From the NCBI RefSeq assembly GCF_014764705.1, contig NZ_JACXXG010000028.1:1-58424 (forward strand): DNA of 58,424 nt, in the 5' to 3' direction. Made by a program: the position numbers and the translations under genes. Positions 44,980 to 58,300 of this stretch are shown here, in pieces (positions within the stretch are counted from its first letter, which is position 1; each line of letters begins with the position of its first letter). Origin of the DNA: Stutzerimonas kunmingensis (lineage in GTDB: Bacteria > Pseudomonadota > Gammaproteobacteria > Pseudomonadales > Pseudomonadaceae). The notes below the pieces were generated by a model, which saw only the letters and a list, made by a program, of their open reading frames with translations, was not told the DNA's origin and searched no databases.

Positions 44980-46995
44980 TCAGGTCGCCATCTGCTCGCC
45001 GGGCGAGTTCAGTGGCAACCGCAGGGTGAATGTGGTGCCGTGGCCTGTGTGGCACTGCACCTCCATCTGCCCCTGATGGTTGTTGGTGATGATGAAATAC
45101 GAGACGGAAAGACCCAGCCCGGTTCCCTGGCCGACTTCCTTGGTGGTGAAGAATGGCTCGAAGATGCGCTTGCGCACATTCTCCGGGATGCCACCACCGT
45201 TGTCCTCGACGTGGATTTCCGCCCACGGCGGATTCAGGCGCGTGCGCAGGATGATCTGTCCCGGCTCGTCGCTCTGATGGGTATGAATGGCCTGAGCGGC
45301 GTTCTTCAGCAGGTTGAGCAAGACCTGCTCCAGCTCGTTGCCGATGCACGGTACGCGGTCTATCCGCGGGTCGAAGTCACGGACAATATCGATGGCCTTG
45401 AAGTCGAAACCGTCGATCAGTGCGAAGTCGTTGCCGGCGATCTCCAGTGCCTGATCGATCAGAACGGGCAACTGGCAGTCCGCCAGCTGACGGTTGCTCA
45501 TGCGGCTGAAGCTGAGCATGTGGCTGACGATCTTCGCCGCTCGCGAGCCGGCCTGCTGGATACCATCGAGCAGCTGCGGCACTTCGCGGCGCTGCAGGTA
45601 CTGGTTGACCGCTTCCAGGCGCACGCCGGTTTCCTCTGCGGCCTCGCGATTGCGCTCGAGCTCGGGCGAGAGCCGGCGGCGGATGTTCTGCGCGTTGTGC
45701 AGGATGGCGCCGAGAGGATTGTTGATCTCGTGGGCCATGCCGGCCGCCAGGCTGCCCACCGAGAGCATCTTCTCCGACTGCACCATCATTTCTTCCATGT
45801 TGATGCGCTGGGTGATGTCGTCGATGCGGATCACCACGCCACGGCCGCCAGCGCCGGTCAGTGGGTAGCAGGTCAGCGCATAGTGGTGCGGCTCGTCGTT
45901 GCGCATCCAGGTCACCCGCTCGATCTTCGCCACCACGTGCTGTTCCGAAGTACGGCGGATCTGCGCGAGAAACGGCTTGAGCGGCTCGAAGGCGACGAAT
46001 ACCGGCTGGTTGAGCGCGTCATCCAGCGGCGTTCCGGAGAGCGCACTGGCTTCCTGGTTCCATTGGGTGACGTAGAGCTGTTCGTCGAGTGCGATTAGCG
46101 CCGAGGGCATCGAATCGATGATGCTGTTGAGGTACTTCTGAAAGCCGGTCAGCTTCTGCTCGATCTTGCTGCGCACCTGCACTTCCAGCTCCAGCTTGCG
46201 GTTGGAGTGGCGGGTTTCCTCGGCCAGGCCCTGGGCATGATCGAATGCCTCCTGGGCATCGTCACGGGCACGCTTGAGCTGCTGCTCACGAGCCTCCATG
46301 CGCGACAGCATGGTGTTGAAGGCATCGGCCAACCGGCCGATCTCGTCCTGGTTGCCGGGCTTGGCGCGCAGGGAATAGTCCTCCTCGCGGGTGACCTGGC
46401 GTGACAATGCTTCGAGTTCGCGAATCGGGCGGGTGATGAGTTGACGTATCTGCCGGGCGACCAACACCCAGAGCAGCAGGCTGGCGACGAGAATGGCCAG
46501 GCTGGCGGTCAGCGTACCGGTGTAGAAGGCGCCGGGCAGCTCGCTGCTGGCGACCATCAGCAGATGCCCGGCACTGCCATCGGCTTGCGGCAGCCTGACC
46601 AGCAGGTTGGCGCGAATCTCGCTGGCACGCCAATGCTCGACATCGCTGAGCTGTTCGGGCAGACGCAATCGGTCGCCTTGCTGGAGTTGCGCGAGGCTGT
46701 TGCCGTCGCGGTCGTAGATCATCGCGGCTCGCAGCGGCGCATAGCCGTCCAGGCGTTTGAGCAGCTTGCTGGCGGCTTCCGGCGAAGACAGCGCCCGCGC
46801 GCTCAGTTCTTCGGTAGCGAACAGCTCGCCGAGGGTGTGCATGGCCTGCGGCGCAACGCTCTGCCGTGAAATCCAGTAGGCCGCGCTGATGAACGTCAGG
46901 TTGGAAACCAGCAGAACGGCGGCAAGCAGGACGAGCAGGGCCAGCAGCAGTTTGCGGCCGACCGGAAGGTTTTCGAGGCGCTGACGCAGGATCAT
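44980..46995 (-). CDS. Membrane sensor histidine kinase (HAMP-PAS-HisKA-HATPase)
   Basis: This 671-residue kinase has TM1 at about 15-38 ([19 protein letters not shown]), a periplasmic domain of about 110 residues, TM2 near 160 ([19 protein letters not shown]), HAMP, a coiled coil, a PAS domain starting [16 protein letters not shown], the HisKA phosphoacceptor in [11 protein letters not shown] near 435 and a HATPase domain with [18 protein letters not shown] and GTGLGLSV. It corresponds by position to the kinase PA4398, linked to swarming and biofilm control in P. aeruginosa (from memory). It shares an operon with a response regulator that lies two genes upstream. Confidence 0.94.
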   Translation of the reverse strand: MILRQRLENLPVGRKLLLALLVLLAAVLLVSNLTFISAAYWISRQSVAPQAMHTLGELFATEELSARALSSPEAASKLLKRLDGYAPLRAAMIYDRDGNSLAQLQQGDRLRLPEQLSDVEHWRASEIRANLLVRLPQADGSAGHLLMVASSELPGAFYTGTLTASLAILVASLLLWVLVARQIRQLITRPIRELEALSRQVTREEDYSLRAKPGNQDEIGRLADAFNTMLSRMEAREQQLKRARDDAQEAFDHAQGLAEETRHSNRKLELEVQVRSKIEQKLTGFQKYLNSIIDSMPSALIALDEQLYVTQWNQEASALSGTPLDDALNQPVFVAFEPLKPFLAQIRRTSEQHVVAKIERVTWMRNDEPHHYALTCYPLTGAGGRGVVIRIDDITQRINMEEMMVQSEKMLSVGSLAAGMAHEINNPLGAILHNAQNIRRRLSPELERNREAAEETGVRLEAVNQYLQRREVPQLLDGIQQAGSRAAKIVSHMLSFSRMSNRQLADCQLPVLIDQALEIAGNDFALIDGFDFKAIDIVRDFDPRIDRVPCIGNELEQVLLNLLKNAAQAIHTHQSDEPGQIILRTRLNPPWAEIHVEDNGGGIPENVRKRIFEPFFTTKEVGQGTGLGLSVSYFIITNNHQGQMEVQCHTGHGTTFTLRLPLNSPGEQMAT

Positions 46996-47041
46996 TGGCG
47001 GGACACGGCATAGCAGAGAGTTTCTGCAGGGTAGCCGCGGC

Positions 47042-48921
<1,880 letters not shown>

Positions 48922-49078
48922 GGCAAGCTCAATCAATTGAATGGGGACGTCCTGTCACTCCTTGCCGTAGGGCGGGCGCTGACACGTCGAATCGTTATAA
49001 TGACCGCGCTTTCTTAACCGTCAAGACATACGCGCTCGGCTCATGCGGCCAGTCGCGCTATACAGTGGAGGAATCCCC

Positions 49079-49558
49079 ATGCCCTCGTTCGACGTGGTGT
49101 CCGAACTGGACAAGCACGAAGTCACCAACGCGGTCGATAACGCGATCAAGGAACTGGATCGTCGTTATGATCTGCGCGGCAAAGGCAGCTTCGAGCAAAA
49201 GGATCTGACCGTGCAGCTGACGGCGGACGCCGAGTTCCAATTGGAGCAGATGCTCGAGATCCTCAAGTTGAGCCTGGTCAAACGCAAGATCGATATCCAG
49301 TGCCTGGAGATCAAGGACGCCTACGCTTCCGGCAAGAGCACCAAGCAGGAAGTGGTGCTGCGCGAGGGCATCGACAAGGAGCTGGCGAAGAAGATCGTCG
49401 CCTACATCAAGGATGCCAAGCTCAAGGTGCAGGCCGCCATCCAGGGTGAGCAGGTACGCGTCACCGGCAAGAAGCGCGACGACCTGCAGGAGGCCATCGC
49501 CCTGCTGCGTGGCCACGAATTCGGCATGCCGCTGCAGTTCAACAACTTCCGCGACTGA
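49079..49558 (+). CDS. YajQ-family cyclic-di-GMP-binding protein
   Basis: This 159-residue protein starts [19 protein letters not shown] behind GGAGG. YajQ proteins bind c-di-GMP and act as effectors in Xanthomonas and other bacteria. Motifs include [13 protein letters not shown] near 30 and the C-terminal [14 protein letters not shown]. The divergent neighbour is a degenerate-GGDEF response regulator. A terminator separates it from the mscS-like gene. Confidence 0.95.
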   Translation: MPSFDVVSELDKHEVTNAVDNAIKELDRRYDLRGKGSFEQKDLTVQLTADAEFQLEQMLEILKLSLVKRKIDIQCLEIKDAYASGKSTKQEVVLREGIDKELAKKIVAYIKDAKLKVQAAIQGEQVRVTGKKRDDLQEAIALLRGHEFGMPLQFNNFRD

Positions 49559-49603
49559 TTCTCCCTCCGCGTCTCGGCGCGTGCATTCATCCCCCGCTTT
49601 TCG

Positions 49604-49632
49604 TCGGTGCTCGCGCTGCGGGCACCGATTTT
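49604..49632 (+). terminator. Terminator between yajQ and the mscS-like gene
   Basis: Arms TCGGTGC and GCACCGA (49604-49610 and 49622-49628) are followed by TTTT. Confidence 0.75.
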
Positions 49633-49647
49633 CACAAGGAGTAATCC

Positions 49648-50472
49648 ATGGACCTGAGCGTCGACTACCTGGTCGATCTTTCCGAATCCTGGCTGCCTGT
49701 GGTGCTGCAATACGGTGCCCAGGTGACCCTGGCGATATTGACCCTGCTGTTCGGCTGGTGGTTGATCAACACCCTGACCGGCAAGGTCGCCAGCCTGCTG
49801 CAGCGTCGTCATGTGGATCCGACCCTGCACGGTTTCATCGGCAGCCTCGCCAGCATCGTGCTCAAGGTGCTGCTACTGGTCAGCGTGGCCTCGATGATCG
49901 GCGTGGAGACCACCTCGTTCATCGCCGTGATCGGTGCCGCCGGCCTGGCCATCGGTCTGGCGTTGCAGGGCAGCCTGGCGAACTTCGCTGGCGGCGTGCT
50001 GATTCTGCTGTTCCGTCCGATTCGGGTCGGCGAGTGGATCGAAGCCCAGGGCGTAGCTGGCACCGTGCATTCCATCCAGATCTTCCATACGGTGCTCAAG
50101 TCTGCCGACAACAAGACCATCGTGGTGCCCAACGGCAGTCTGTCCAACGGTCATATCACCAACTACTCCCGCGAACCGCGGCGTCGTGCCGATATCAACG
50201 TCGGGATCGATTACGGCGCGGACATCAAGCTGGCGCGGCAGATACTGCTGGAAATCGCGCAGGACGAGCGCGTGTTGCGCGATCCCGAGCCGGTGGTATT
50301 CGTCACTGGACTGGGGGACAGCTCGGTCAATCTGTCGTTGCGGGTCTGGGTCGCGACCGGTGATTTCTGGCCGGTGACCTTCGGTTTCACCGAACTGGTG
50401 AAGGAGCGTTTCGACGAGGCGGGGATCGGCATTCCGTTTCCGCAGCGCGTGGTGCACCTGGTTCAGAGCTGA
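49648..50472 (+). CDS. Small-conductance mechanosensitive channel (MscS family)
   Basis: This 274-residue channel subunit has the standard three-TM layout: TM1 near 22-45, TM2 near 60-85 and the pore-lining TM3 GAAGLAIGLALQGSLANFAGG near 93-113. The cytoplasmic vestibule domain follows, with PIRVGEWIEAQG, VPNGSLSNGHITNYS and a C-terminal barrel. It releases solutes on hypo-osmotic shock. An AAGGAG ribosome site lies before the ATG. Confidence 0.95.
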   Translation: MDLSVDYLVDLSESWLPVVLQYGAQVTLAILTLLFGWWLINTLTGKVASLLQRRHVDPTLHGFIGSLASIVLKVLLLVSVASMIGVETTSFIAVIGAAGLAIGLALQGSLANFAGGVLILLFRPIRVGEWIEAQGVAGTVHSIQIFHTVLKSADNKTIVVPNGSLSNGHITNYSREPRRRADINVGIDYGADIKLARQILLEIAQDERVLRDPEPVVFVTGLGDSSVNLSLRVWVATGDFWPVTFGFTELVKERFDEAGIGIPFPQRVVHLVQS

Positions 50473-50486
50473 GGTCTTGCCTGAAC

Positions 50487-50520
50487 GAAGCGAAGCCGGC
50501 ATTTGCCGGCTTCGTCGTTT
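50487..50520. terminator. Bidirectional terminator between the mscS-like gene and ampG
   Basis: The stem GAAGCCGGCA/TGCCGGCTTC (50492-50501 and 50504-50513, two-base loop) lies between the two convergent genes. The T run is poor (GTCGTTT) but the stem is strong. Confidence 0.75.
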
Positions 50521-50532
50521 CTGCTTGTCGCC

Positions 50533-52233
50533 TCAGGAATGTTCGGAGGCTGTTTCGTGCGGCGTGTCGTCCGGCTGCTGGCGGGTTCTGCGCCACTGCC
50601 AGACGATCAGAATCAGCGTCGGTACACCGAGCAACGCTGTGACCAGGAAGAAGTCGCTGTAGCCGAGGTGTTCCACCATGACCCCGGAGTAGCCACCCAG
50701 CAGACGGGGCAGCAACAGCATGAGCGAACTCAGCAGGGCGTATTGGGTGGCCGAGAACTTCAGGTTGGTCAGGCTGGACAGATAGGCGACGAAGGCGGTG
50801 GAGGCGAGGCCGCCGCTGAAGTTGTCGCAGGAGATGGTGACGATCAACATGTTCAGATTCGCGCCCATCTCTACCAGCAGCATGAACATCAGGTTGGTCG
50901 CTGCCGAGGCGACTCCGCCGATGAACAGGATCGGCAGGATGCTGAAACGCACGATAAGCAAGCCGCCGAAGGCCGCGCCGAGCAGCGTCATCACCAGACC
51001 AAACAGCTTGCTGACGCTGGCGATCTCGTCCTTGGAAAAACCCTGATCGATGTAGAACACGTTGGCCATCACGCCCATCACCGTATCCGACATTCGGTAG
51101 GTGGCGATCAGCCCCAACAGCAGCAGCGCCTGCCAGCGGTAGCGCAGGATGAAGTCGGTGATCGGCGTCAGCACCGGCCCCATCAGGATGCGCCCAGGTG
51201 CCGACAGGCAGCCCCAGCAGATCAGCAGGTACATGGTGCCGCGCGGCCAGTAACCTCCCCAGTAGGATTGGAACATGCCGGTGGTGGATACCATCAGGAT
51301 GATCAGCACGATCACCGATACCGCCTGGTGGGCGAAGTCGAAGCGCGCCGGTCGCTGGCGTTGCTTGGCTTGGCTGAAGATATGGCGCACCGGCACGAAC
51401 AGCGCCCGGCCCATCGGCGAAATGCTGCCGAGGATGAATAGTGCATACAGCGTCGCTCGCGGCCAGGCCTGGGCGATCAGTGCGTTGATCATCGCCGGTA
51501 TCGAGATCAGCAGCACCAGCAGCAGACCGACTGCAGCGAGCTGGTGATTGAAGCTATAGCGCGAGGGCTCGTTGGGCAGCGGCGCAGCGGCGTCCGGCTC
51601 GCGGATCACCAGGCTGGTGATCAACCCCGGAAGGATCAATAGGGCGAAGGCCAGATAGGTCGTGGTCCAGGCTGCCTGGTTGTAGTCGAGGCTGCTCGAG
51701 CCCAGCCATTCGGCGAGGAAGAGCGCGCCGGCGCTGGCGAGCAGCATGGCGATGCGATAGCCGGTCATGTAGCTGGCTGCCAGGGTCGCCTGCAACTTGT
51801 CCTCGGCGATCTCCAGGCGATACGCATCGATGGCGATGTCCTGGGTGGCCGACGAAAACGCCACGACCACCGCCAGCGCGATGAGCATCGTGAGGTTGTA
51901 TTGCGGGTTGCACAGGGCCATGCCAACCAGGCCGATGGCGATCAGCGCCTGCGACAGCACCAGCCAGGAGCGTCTGCGCCCGAGCGCGCCGATCCAGGGC
52001 AGTCGCCACTGGTCGAGCATCGGCGACCAGACCCATTTGAATGCATACGCCAGGCTGATCCAGCTGGCAAAGCCGATAGTTTCCCGCGAGACGCCCGCTT
52101 CGCGCAGCCAGACCGACAGCGTGGAGAACACCAGAACGGCGGGAAGACCCGCAGCGAAACCCAGCAACAGCAGGGCCAGCGTAGCGGGGCTGGCGTAGGC
52201 GGCTAGCGCATCGCGCCAGGTTTCACGGGACAT
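50533..52233 (-). CDS. ampG: Muropeptide permease AmpG
   Basis: AmpG imports GlcNAc-anhydroMurNAc peptides for cell-wall recycling; the imported fragments control AmpR-dependent beta-lactamase expression where present. The 566-residue protein starts MSRETWRDALAAYASPATLALL, has the AmpG segments GFASWISLAYAFKWVWSP and SSATQDIAIDAYRLEI, and carries 12-14 hydrophobic helices with a longer middle insert as in Pseudomonas AmpG. It is convergent with the mscS-like gene. The MGMT-like gene lies 39 bp upstream in the same orientation. Confidence 0.95.
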   Translation of the reverse strand: MSRETWRDALAAYASPATLALLLLGFAAGLPAVLVFSTLSVWLREAGVSRETIGFASWISLAYAFKWVWSPMLDQWRLPWIGALGRRRSWLVLSQALIAIGLVGMALCNPQYNLTMLIALAVVVAFSSATQDIAIDAYRLEIAEDKLQATLAASYMTGYRIAMLLASAGALFLAEWLGSSSLDYNQAAWTTTYLAFALLILPGLITSLVIREPDAAAPLPNEPSRYSFNHQLAAVGLLLVLLISIPAMINALIAQAWPRATLYALFILGSISPMGRALFVPVRHIFSQAKQRQRPARFDFAHQAVSVIVLIILMVSTTGMFQSYWGGYWPRGTMYLLICWGCLSAPGRILMGPVLTPITDFILRYRWQALLLLGLIATYRMSDTVMGVMANVFYIDQGFSKDEIASVSKLFGLVMTLLGAAFGGLLIVRFSILPILFIGGVASAATNLMFMLLVEMGANLNMLIVTISCDNFSGGLASTAFVAYLSSLTNLKFSATQYALLSSLMLLLPRLLGGYSGVMVEHLGYSDFFLVTALLGVPTLILIVWQWRRTRQQPDDTPHETASEHS

Positions 52234-52272
52234 ACATCGAGGATCTGTGCAGTTTTGGACGAAGCGCGCACT

Positions 52273-52632
52273 CTAACCGCTGTGCTCCGTCGAATGCCAG
52301 CCGTGCCGACGCATGTCCACCCGGTCGTTGATGATGGTCAGCCCTTCGGCCCGCAGGCGCATGCGCTGCTCGAGCCCGGCAGGGGAACCGGCCGGCAGGC
52401 TGAGCCGTCCGCCGGCAGCGATCACCCGGTGCCAGGGCAGGCTGGTGCCGTCGGGCAGCTGAGACATCAACCGGCCAACCCAGCGGGCCGCGCGACCGAG
52501 TCCGGCCATGGCGGCCAGTTCGCCGTAGCTCACCACCTTACCCGGCGGTATCTGCGACATCACCAGATAAACAGCGGCACGCCGTGCATCGGCGTCGGCA
52601 GCGGGTGGCAGCAGTGGTGGAAGGTCGGCCAT
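52273..52632 (-). CDS. Alkyltransferase-like (ATL) MGMT-family protein lacking the active cysteine
   Basis: This 119-residue protein has the DNA-binding domain of O6-methylguanine-DNA methyltransferase: VMSQIPPGKVVSYGELAAM near 25 and GRAARWVGRLM near 47. Where the enzyme has PCHR, this protein reads PWHRVIAAGG, so the alkyl-accepting cysteine is replaced by tryptophan. ATL proteins bind alkylated guanines and recruit nucleotide excision repair rather than transferring the group. It is followed by ampG on the same strand. Confidence 0.92.
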   Translation of the reverse strand: MADLPPLLPPAADADARRAAVYLVMSQIPPGKVVSYGELAAMAGLGRAARWVGRLMSQLPDGTSLPWHRVIAAGGRLSLPAGSPAGLEQRMRLRAEGLTIINDRVDMRRHGWHSTEHSG

Positions 52633-52767
52633 GACAGGTGCTCCGGTGCAGGCAGGCGTACTGCGCGCCGAACTAGCGCTCCATTCGGCGGTCTTTGCTT
52701 GCTGTAGTTAAACGCATAGGGATAATGCCAGCCTTTCAACCGACCCAGACCTGATTTCAATACCCGT

Positions 52768-53772
52768 ATGTTCCCCAGAACCCTGCTTTGCGTGACCCTC
52801 TCCGCTCTGGCTCTGCCATCGTTCGCCGACACCGTATGGCTGAAGAATGGCGATCGCCTGACCGGCAAGATCAGTGTGCTCGACGGCGGCAAGCTGCTCA
52901 TCGAAACCGAGTATGGCGGTTCGATTCCGCTGAAGTGGAGCAAGATCGCCACGCTGGAAAGCGACCAGAAGCTGCTGATCAAGCAGGACGACGTGACCGG
53001 TGAGGTCGCCCAGTCGCTGCAGGCAGCCGACGAGGGCAAGGTTGTCATCGCCAATGGTGCCGCGCCACGCACGGTGGATTTGGCGAGCATCACGCAGATC
53101 ATCCACCCCAAGCCGTTGATCCAGGATTTCACCTGGAGTGGCAATGTCGACGTGGCTATGGATTACAAGCGTGCCGAAACCGACACCGATGACTACGACG
53201 TTTCCTTCGACACCAAGGCGCGCCATGGGCTCTGGCGCCACAACGGCACCGGTAACTACAACCGTGAGTACCGTGACGGTGTGACGGTCACCGACAACTG
53301 GGATGCCGAGTACGCGCTGGACCGCTTCCTCGATCAGCACTGGTTCTGGCAGGGGCGGTTGAGCTACAAGCGCGACCAGATCGAGGACGTGCGCCGTCAG
53401 CGCACCATCGGTACCGGTCCCGGTTACCAGTTCTGGGACAACGAGCTGGGCGCCTTCTCCCTGGCAGGGCTGATCAACCGTAGCGACTACGAGTTTGCCG
53501 ACGGCGAAAAGGAGAACTTCTACCTGGCGGTGATGAAGTGGGACTACAACCGCTACCTGGTGGGCAAGACCTTCGAGCTGTTCAGTACCGGCGAACTCGG
53601 CAAGCCGCTGGAGAACGTGGCCGATTACGCGCTCGATGCCGAGGTCGGCCTGCGTTACAAGGTGACCGACTGGGCTTCGCTGAACATGAAGGCAGAGAAG
53701 GACATCATCAGCGGTGCCGACAACGATCTCGACTTGACCCGCTACAGCATCGGTTTCGGCGTGGGCTGGTAA
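52768..53772 (+). CDS. DUF481 family outer-membrane beta-barrel protein
   Basis: This 334-residue precursor has a signal peptide (MFPRTLLCVTLSALALPSFA-DTV). An SH3-like N-terminal region (WLKNGDRLTGKISVLDGGK, IPLKWSKIATLES) precedes the DUF481 barrel, whose strands alternate aromatic residues (GNYNREYRDGVTVTDNWDAE) and which ends in SIGFGVGW. Function unknown. It is on the opposite strand from the convergent SDR gene, with a shared terminator. Confidence 0.9.
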   Translation: MFPRTLLCVTLSALALPSFADTVWLKNGDRLTGKISVLDGGKLLIETEYGGSIPLKWSKIATLESDQKLLIKQDDVTGEVAQSLQAADEGKVVIANGAAPRTVDLASITQIIHPKPLIQDFTWSGNVDVAMDYKRAETDTDDYDVSFDTKARHGLWRHNGTGNYNREYRDGVTVTDNWDAEYALDRFLDQHWFWQGRLSYKRDQIEDVRRQRTIGTGPGYQFWDNELGAFSLAGLINRSDYEFADGEKENFYLAVMKWDYNRYLVGKTFELFSTGELGKPLENVADYALDAEVGLRYKVTDWASLNMKAEKDIISGADNDLDLTRYSIGFGVGW

Positions 53773-53798
53773 GCCTTATCGATCCGGTGTGCATATAT

Positions 53799-53828
53799 AA
53801 GAAAGGCAGCCATCTGGCTGCCTTTCTT
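53799..53828. terminator. Bidirectional terminator between DUF481 and SDR genes
   Basis: The 14-bp stem (53799-53812 and 53815-53828) contains GGCAGCCA/TGGCTGCC with A-rich and T-rich outer parts, so it serves both convergent genes. Confidence 0.9.
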
Positions 53829-53848
53829 CTTTGGCCCTGACGCCCCGA

Positions 53849-54619
53849 TCAGAGACGCAGCCCGCCGTCCAGTTCGAGGATGCGGCCGGTGTAATAGTCG
53901 TTCTCGAAGATGTACGCCACCGAGTGGGCGATCTCCGCCGGCTTGCCCATGCGCTTGAGCGGAATGCCGGACGTCATTTTCTCCAGGGCTTCGGGCTTCA
54001 TGCTGGCGACCATCTCGGTCTCGATGAAGCCGGGCGCCACGCCTGCCACGCGAATGCCGTAGCGCGCCAGCTCCTTGGCCCAGACCACGGTGGCCGAGGC
54101 CACGCCGGCCTTGGCCGCGGAGTAGTTGGTCTGGCCCATGTTGCCGGCGCGGGAGATCGACGAGATGTTGATGATCGCGCCTTCGCTCTTCAATTCGACC
54201 ATCTTCGCCGCGACTTCGCGGGTGCAGAGGAACACGCCGGTGAGGTTGACGTCGATCACCGCCTGCCACTGCGCCAGGCTCATCTTGCTGATCTCGCCGT
54301 CCTTGACCTTGAGCAGCAGGCCGTCGCGCAGGATGCCGGCATTGTTCACCAGGCCATGCAGGCCGCCGAAGTCTTCGGCCACGCGCGTGACCATATCGCT
54401 GACCTGCTCTTCATTGGCGACGTTGCACAGGTAGGCGCGGGCGTCACCGCCAGCGGCCTTGCAGGCCGCGACTGCCTCATCCAGACGCTCCTGATTCAGG
54501 TCCACCAGTGCCAGCCGCGCGCCCTTGCTCGCCAGGTACTCGCCCATGGCGCGGCCGAGGCCCTGGCCGCCGCCGGTGACGATGATGACTTTGTCTTGAA
54601 GCTGCATGCCTATCTCCAT
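53849..54619 (-). CDS. Short-chain dehydrogenase/reductase (FabG-like)
   Basis: This 256-residue SDR has cofactor loop [12 protein letters not shown] near residue 15, NNAG near 93, catalytic serine in [10 protein letters not shown] near 148, and the YSAAKAG motif near 161. It is annotated in relatives as 3-oxoacyl-ACP reductase; fabG of the main fatty-acid cluster should be elsewhere, so this is probably a paralogue of uncertain substrate. It is divergent from the HugZ-like gene across 88 bp. Confidence 0.92.
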   Translation of the reverse strand: MEIGMQLQDKVIIVTGGGQGLGRAMGEYLASKGARLALVDLNQERLDEAVAACKAAGGDARAYLCNVANEEQVSDMVTRVAEDFGGLHGLVNNAGILRDGLLLKVKDGEISKMSLAQWQAVIDVNLTGVFLCTREVAAKMVELKSEGAIINISSISRAGNMGQTNYSAAKAGVASATVVWAKELARYGIRVAGVAPGFIETEMVASMKPEALEKMTSGIPLKRMGKPAEIAHSVAYIFENDYYTGRILELDGGLRL

Positions 54620-54707
54620 GTGGTCGTTCTGCTGCGGGAACGACGCCCGCCGGGGAAACCGTTATGCTGAGCGCCCGTCGATCCGGACCCGTCTCGAGGA
54701 GCCTCAG

Positions 54708-55415
54708 GTGAGCGCCGAAGCCAGCAAGCATGCCCGACAACTCCTGCTCAAGGAATACCGCGGCGTGCTCTCCACCCATTCCCAGGCCATGCCCGGCTTT
54801 CCGTTCGGCTCGGTAGTGCCTTACTGCCTGAACGCCAATGGCTGGCCGCTGATCCTGATCAGCCGCATCGCCCAGCACACGCGCAATCTGAAGGCCGATG
54901 GGCGGTGCTCGCTGCTGGTCGGCGAACGCGCCGCCGAGGATGTGCAGGCGGCCGGTCGACTCACGCTGCTTGCCGAAGCCCGTCAGCTCGCCGAGCCCGC
55001 TGCAATCGAGTCGGCGGCACAGCGCTACTACCGCTACTTTCCCGAGTCGCGCGACTACCATCGTGTGCATGACTTCGATTTCTGGGTGCTGGAGCCGGTG
55101 CGCTGGCGCTACATCGGCGGCTTCGGCGCCATTCACTGGCTGGACCACGTCGCGCTGGCCAATCCCTTCGCGGTCGAGAGCGGCGAGGTGGAGCAGGGCA
55201 TGGTCGAGCACATGAACGATGACCACGCCGCTGCCATCGCCCGCTATGTCGAACAGGCGGGGCTGCCGCAGAGCGCGCCAGCGCAAATGGTCGGGATCGA
55301 TAGCGAGGGCTTCCATCTGCGTATCGGCCAGGCACTGCATTGGCTGGCGTTTCCGGAGCCATGCGAAACGCCAATGGCGGTGCGCCAGGCGCTGGTTGCC
55401 ATGGCGCGAGGTTGA
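54708..55415 (+). CDS. HugZ-like haem-binding/flavin-type protein (PNPOx fold plus DUF2470)
   Basis: The GTG at 54708 behind GAGGAG gives 235 residues; the frame further upstream is not conserved. The N-terminal PNPOx-like split barrel (about 10-150; GVLSTHSQAMPGFPFGSVV, LILISRIAQHTRNL) is followed by a DUF2470 domain (MVEHMNDDHAAAIARYV near 165). The combination is that of HugZ/HutZ haem oxygenases and related proteins. Haem use is inferred from the architecture only. Confidence 0.85.
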   Translation: MSAEASKHARQLLLKEYRGVLSTHSQAMPGFPFGSVVPYCLNANGWPLILISRIAQHTRNLKADGRCSLLVGERAAEDVQAAGRLTLLAEARQLAEPAAIESAAQRYYRYFPESRDYHRVHDFDFWVLEPVRWRYIGGFGAIHWLDHVALANPFAVESGEVEQGMVEHMNDDHAAAIARYVEQAGLPQSAPAQMVGIDSEGFHLRIGQALHWLAFPEPCETPMAVRQALVAMARG

Positions 55416-55546
55416 GGGGATTCAGTTTCGCTTCAGCCGTGTCGCGCATAATCCGGTTACAGGCCGATTGTCACCCGGGTTGAATTAGACCCCTCCTGCC
55501 GCCATCTACAGAGGACTGGAAGCTGATCTTCCGTCAAGGACCATCG

Positions 55547-56005
55547 ATGCGAATCTTCTTTGTACTGTTTCTGTTGTTTCCGCTGGCCGAGCTGTATGTG
55601 CTGATCAAGGTCGGCGGCTCCATTGGCGCGCTGGCGACCATCCTGCTGCTGGTGCTCAGTGGCATCGCCGGCATTCTGCTGCTGCGCCTGGCGGGTTTCG
55701 CCACCGCCTGGCGCGCCCGCGAACGTCTGGCGCGCGGTGAACTGCCCGAGCGCGAGATGCTGCAGGGGCTGATGATGGCCATTGGCGGTGGCTTGCTGTT
55801 CCTGCCCGGTTTCATCAGCGATGTGCTGGCGCTGGTTGTGCTTTTCCCACCGACACGCAACTTCCTGTTCCGCCAGATCAATCGGCGGATCGAGGCGCAG
55901 GTGCGTCGCCAGCGTGCTTTTGCCGACGATCTGCAGGCGCGCTCCAACCCGCAGCGGCCGAACGTGATCGAAGGCGAGTGGGAGCGCAATGACCGCGACC
56001 GCTAA
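55547..56005 (+). CDS. fxsA: FxsA family membrane protein
   Basis: This 152-residue inner-membrane protein starts MRIFFVLFLLFPLAELYVL, with four hydrophobic segments (including ILLLVLSGIAGILLLRL and LLFLPGFISDVLALVVLF) and a basic cytoplasmic tail (RQINRRIEAQVRRQRA). FxsA (suppressor of F exclusion of phage T7) overproduction relieves exclusion in E. coli. Its usual neighbour in pseudomonads is groES-groEL, as here. Confidence 0.93.
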   Translation: MRIFFVLFLLFPLAELYVLIKVGGSIGALATILLLVLSGIAGILLLRLAGFATAWRARERLARGELPEREMLQGLMMAIGGGLLFLPGFISDVLALVVLFPPTRNFLFRQINRRIEAQVRRQRAFADDLQARSNPQRPNVIEGEWERNDRDR

Positions 56006-56019
56006 GCTGCTCAGCCGAC

Positions 56020-56053
56020 AACCGGCATGCCATCAGGCATGCCGGTTTCGTTT
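56020..56053 (+). terminator. Terminator after fxsA
   Basis: The 12-bp stem AACCGGCATGCC/GGCATGCCGGTT (56020-56031 and 56036-56047) with loop ATCA is followed by TCGTTT. Confidence 0.85.
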
Positions 56054-56080
56054 GTGGCCATGAAAATTTCATCTGCGCCC

Positions 56081-56108
56081 CTTGAAATGCACTTGAACGC
56101 CCGCATGT
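56081..56108 (+). promoter_or_regulatory. Sigma-32 (heat-shock) promoter of groES-groEL
   Basis: The -35 CTTGAAA (56081-56087) and -10 CCGCATGT (56101-56108, consensus CCCCATNT) are spaced by 13 bp, within the sigma-32 range. The site lies about 145 bp before groES in an otherwise empty gap. A second sigma-70 promoter is not clear. Confidence 0.82.
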
Positions 56109-56251
56109 AGCGGACACCGCAAGGTCGCTGTCGTGTTCGACAGTCCGTCTTCTGCGGCTCGCATTGCGGGCCGCAACCGGCACCGCCGGATTTGCCCAAC
56201 CCGCCGATGAAGGTCATCGGCATGGAACAACTCTACTAGGAGAGATCGACA

Positions 56252-56545
56252 ATGAAGCTTCGTCCTCTGCATGACCGCGTCGTGATTCGTCGCAGCGAAG
56301 AAGAAACCAAGACCGCAGGCGGCATCGTCCTGCCGGGCTCCGCTGCCGAGAAGCCGAACCGTGGCGAAGTCGTTGCTGTGGGTACCGGCCGCGTGCTGGA
56401 CAACGGCGAAGTACGCGCCCTGGCCGTGAAGGTCGGCGACAAGGTGGTGTTCGGCCCTTATTCGGGTAGCAACACCGTCAAGGTTGACGGCGAAGACCTG
56501 CTGGTGATGAGCGAGAACGAAATTCTCGCTGTCGTCGAAGCCTGA
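56252..56545 (+). CDS. groES: Co-chaperonin GroES
   Basis: This 97-residue protein forms the heptameric lid of the GroEL chamber. [20 protein letters not shown] opens the chain, and the mobile loop ([14 protein letters not shown]) that touches GroEL is at residues 22-35. AGGAGA precedes the start. It is 49 bp before groEL, under the same heat-shock promoter. Confidence 0.98.
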   Translation: MKLRPLHDRVVIRRSEEETKTAGGIVLPGSAAEKPNRGEVVAVGTGRVLDNGEVRALAVKVGDKVVFGPYSGSNTVKVDGEDLLVMSENEILAVVEA

Positions 56546-56582
56546 TCGCCCCGCGAATCTCCGTAAATAATTCACGAATTGA

Positions 56583-58244
<1,662 letters not shown>

Positions 58245-58270
58245 GCCGACCGGCCCTTAGCTACAAAAAG

Positions 58271-58296
58271 AACCCCGCCTCGTGCGGGGTTTTTTT
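58271..58296 (+). terminator. Rho-independent terminator of groES-groEL
   Basis: The stem AACCCCGC/GCGGGGTT (58271-58278 and 58284-58291) with loop CTCGT runs into seven T (58290-58296). Confidence 0.92.
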
Positions 58297-58300
58297 AGGT

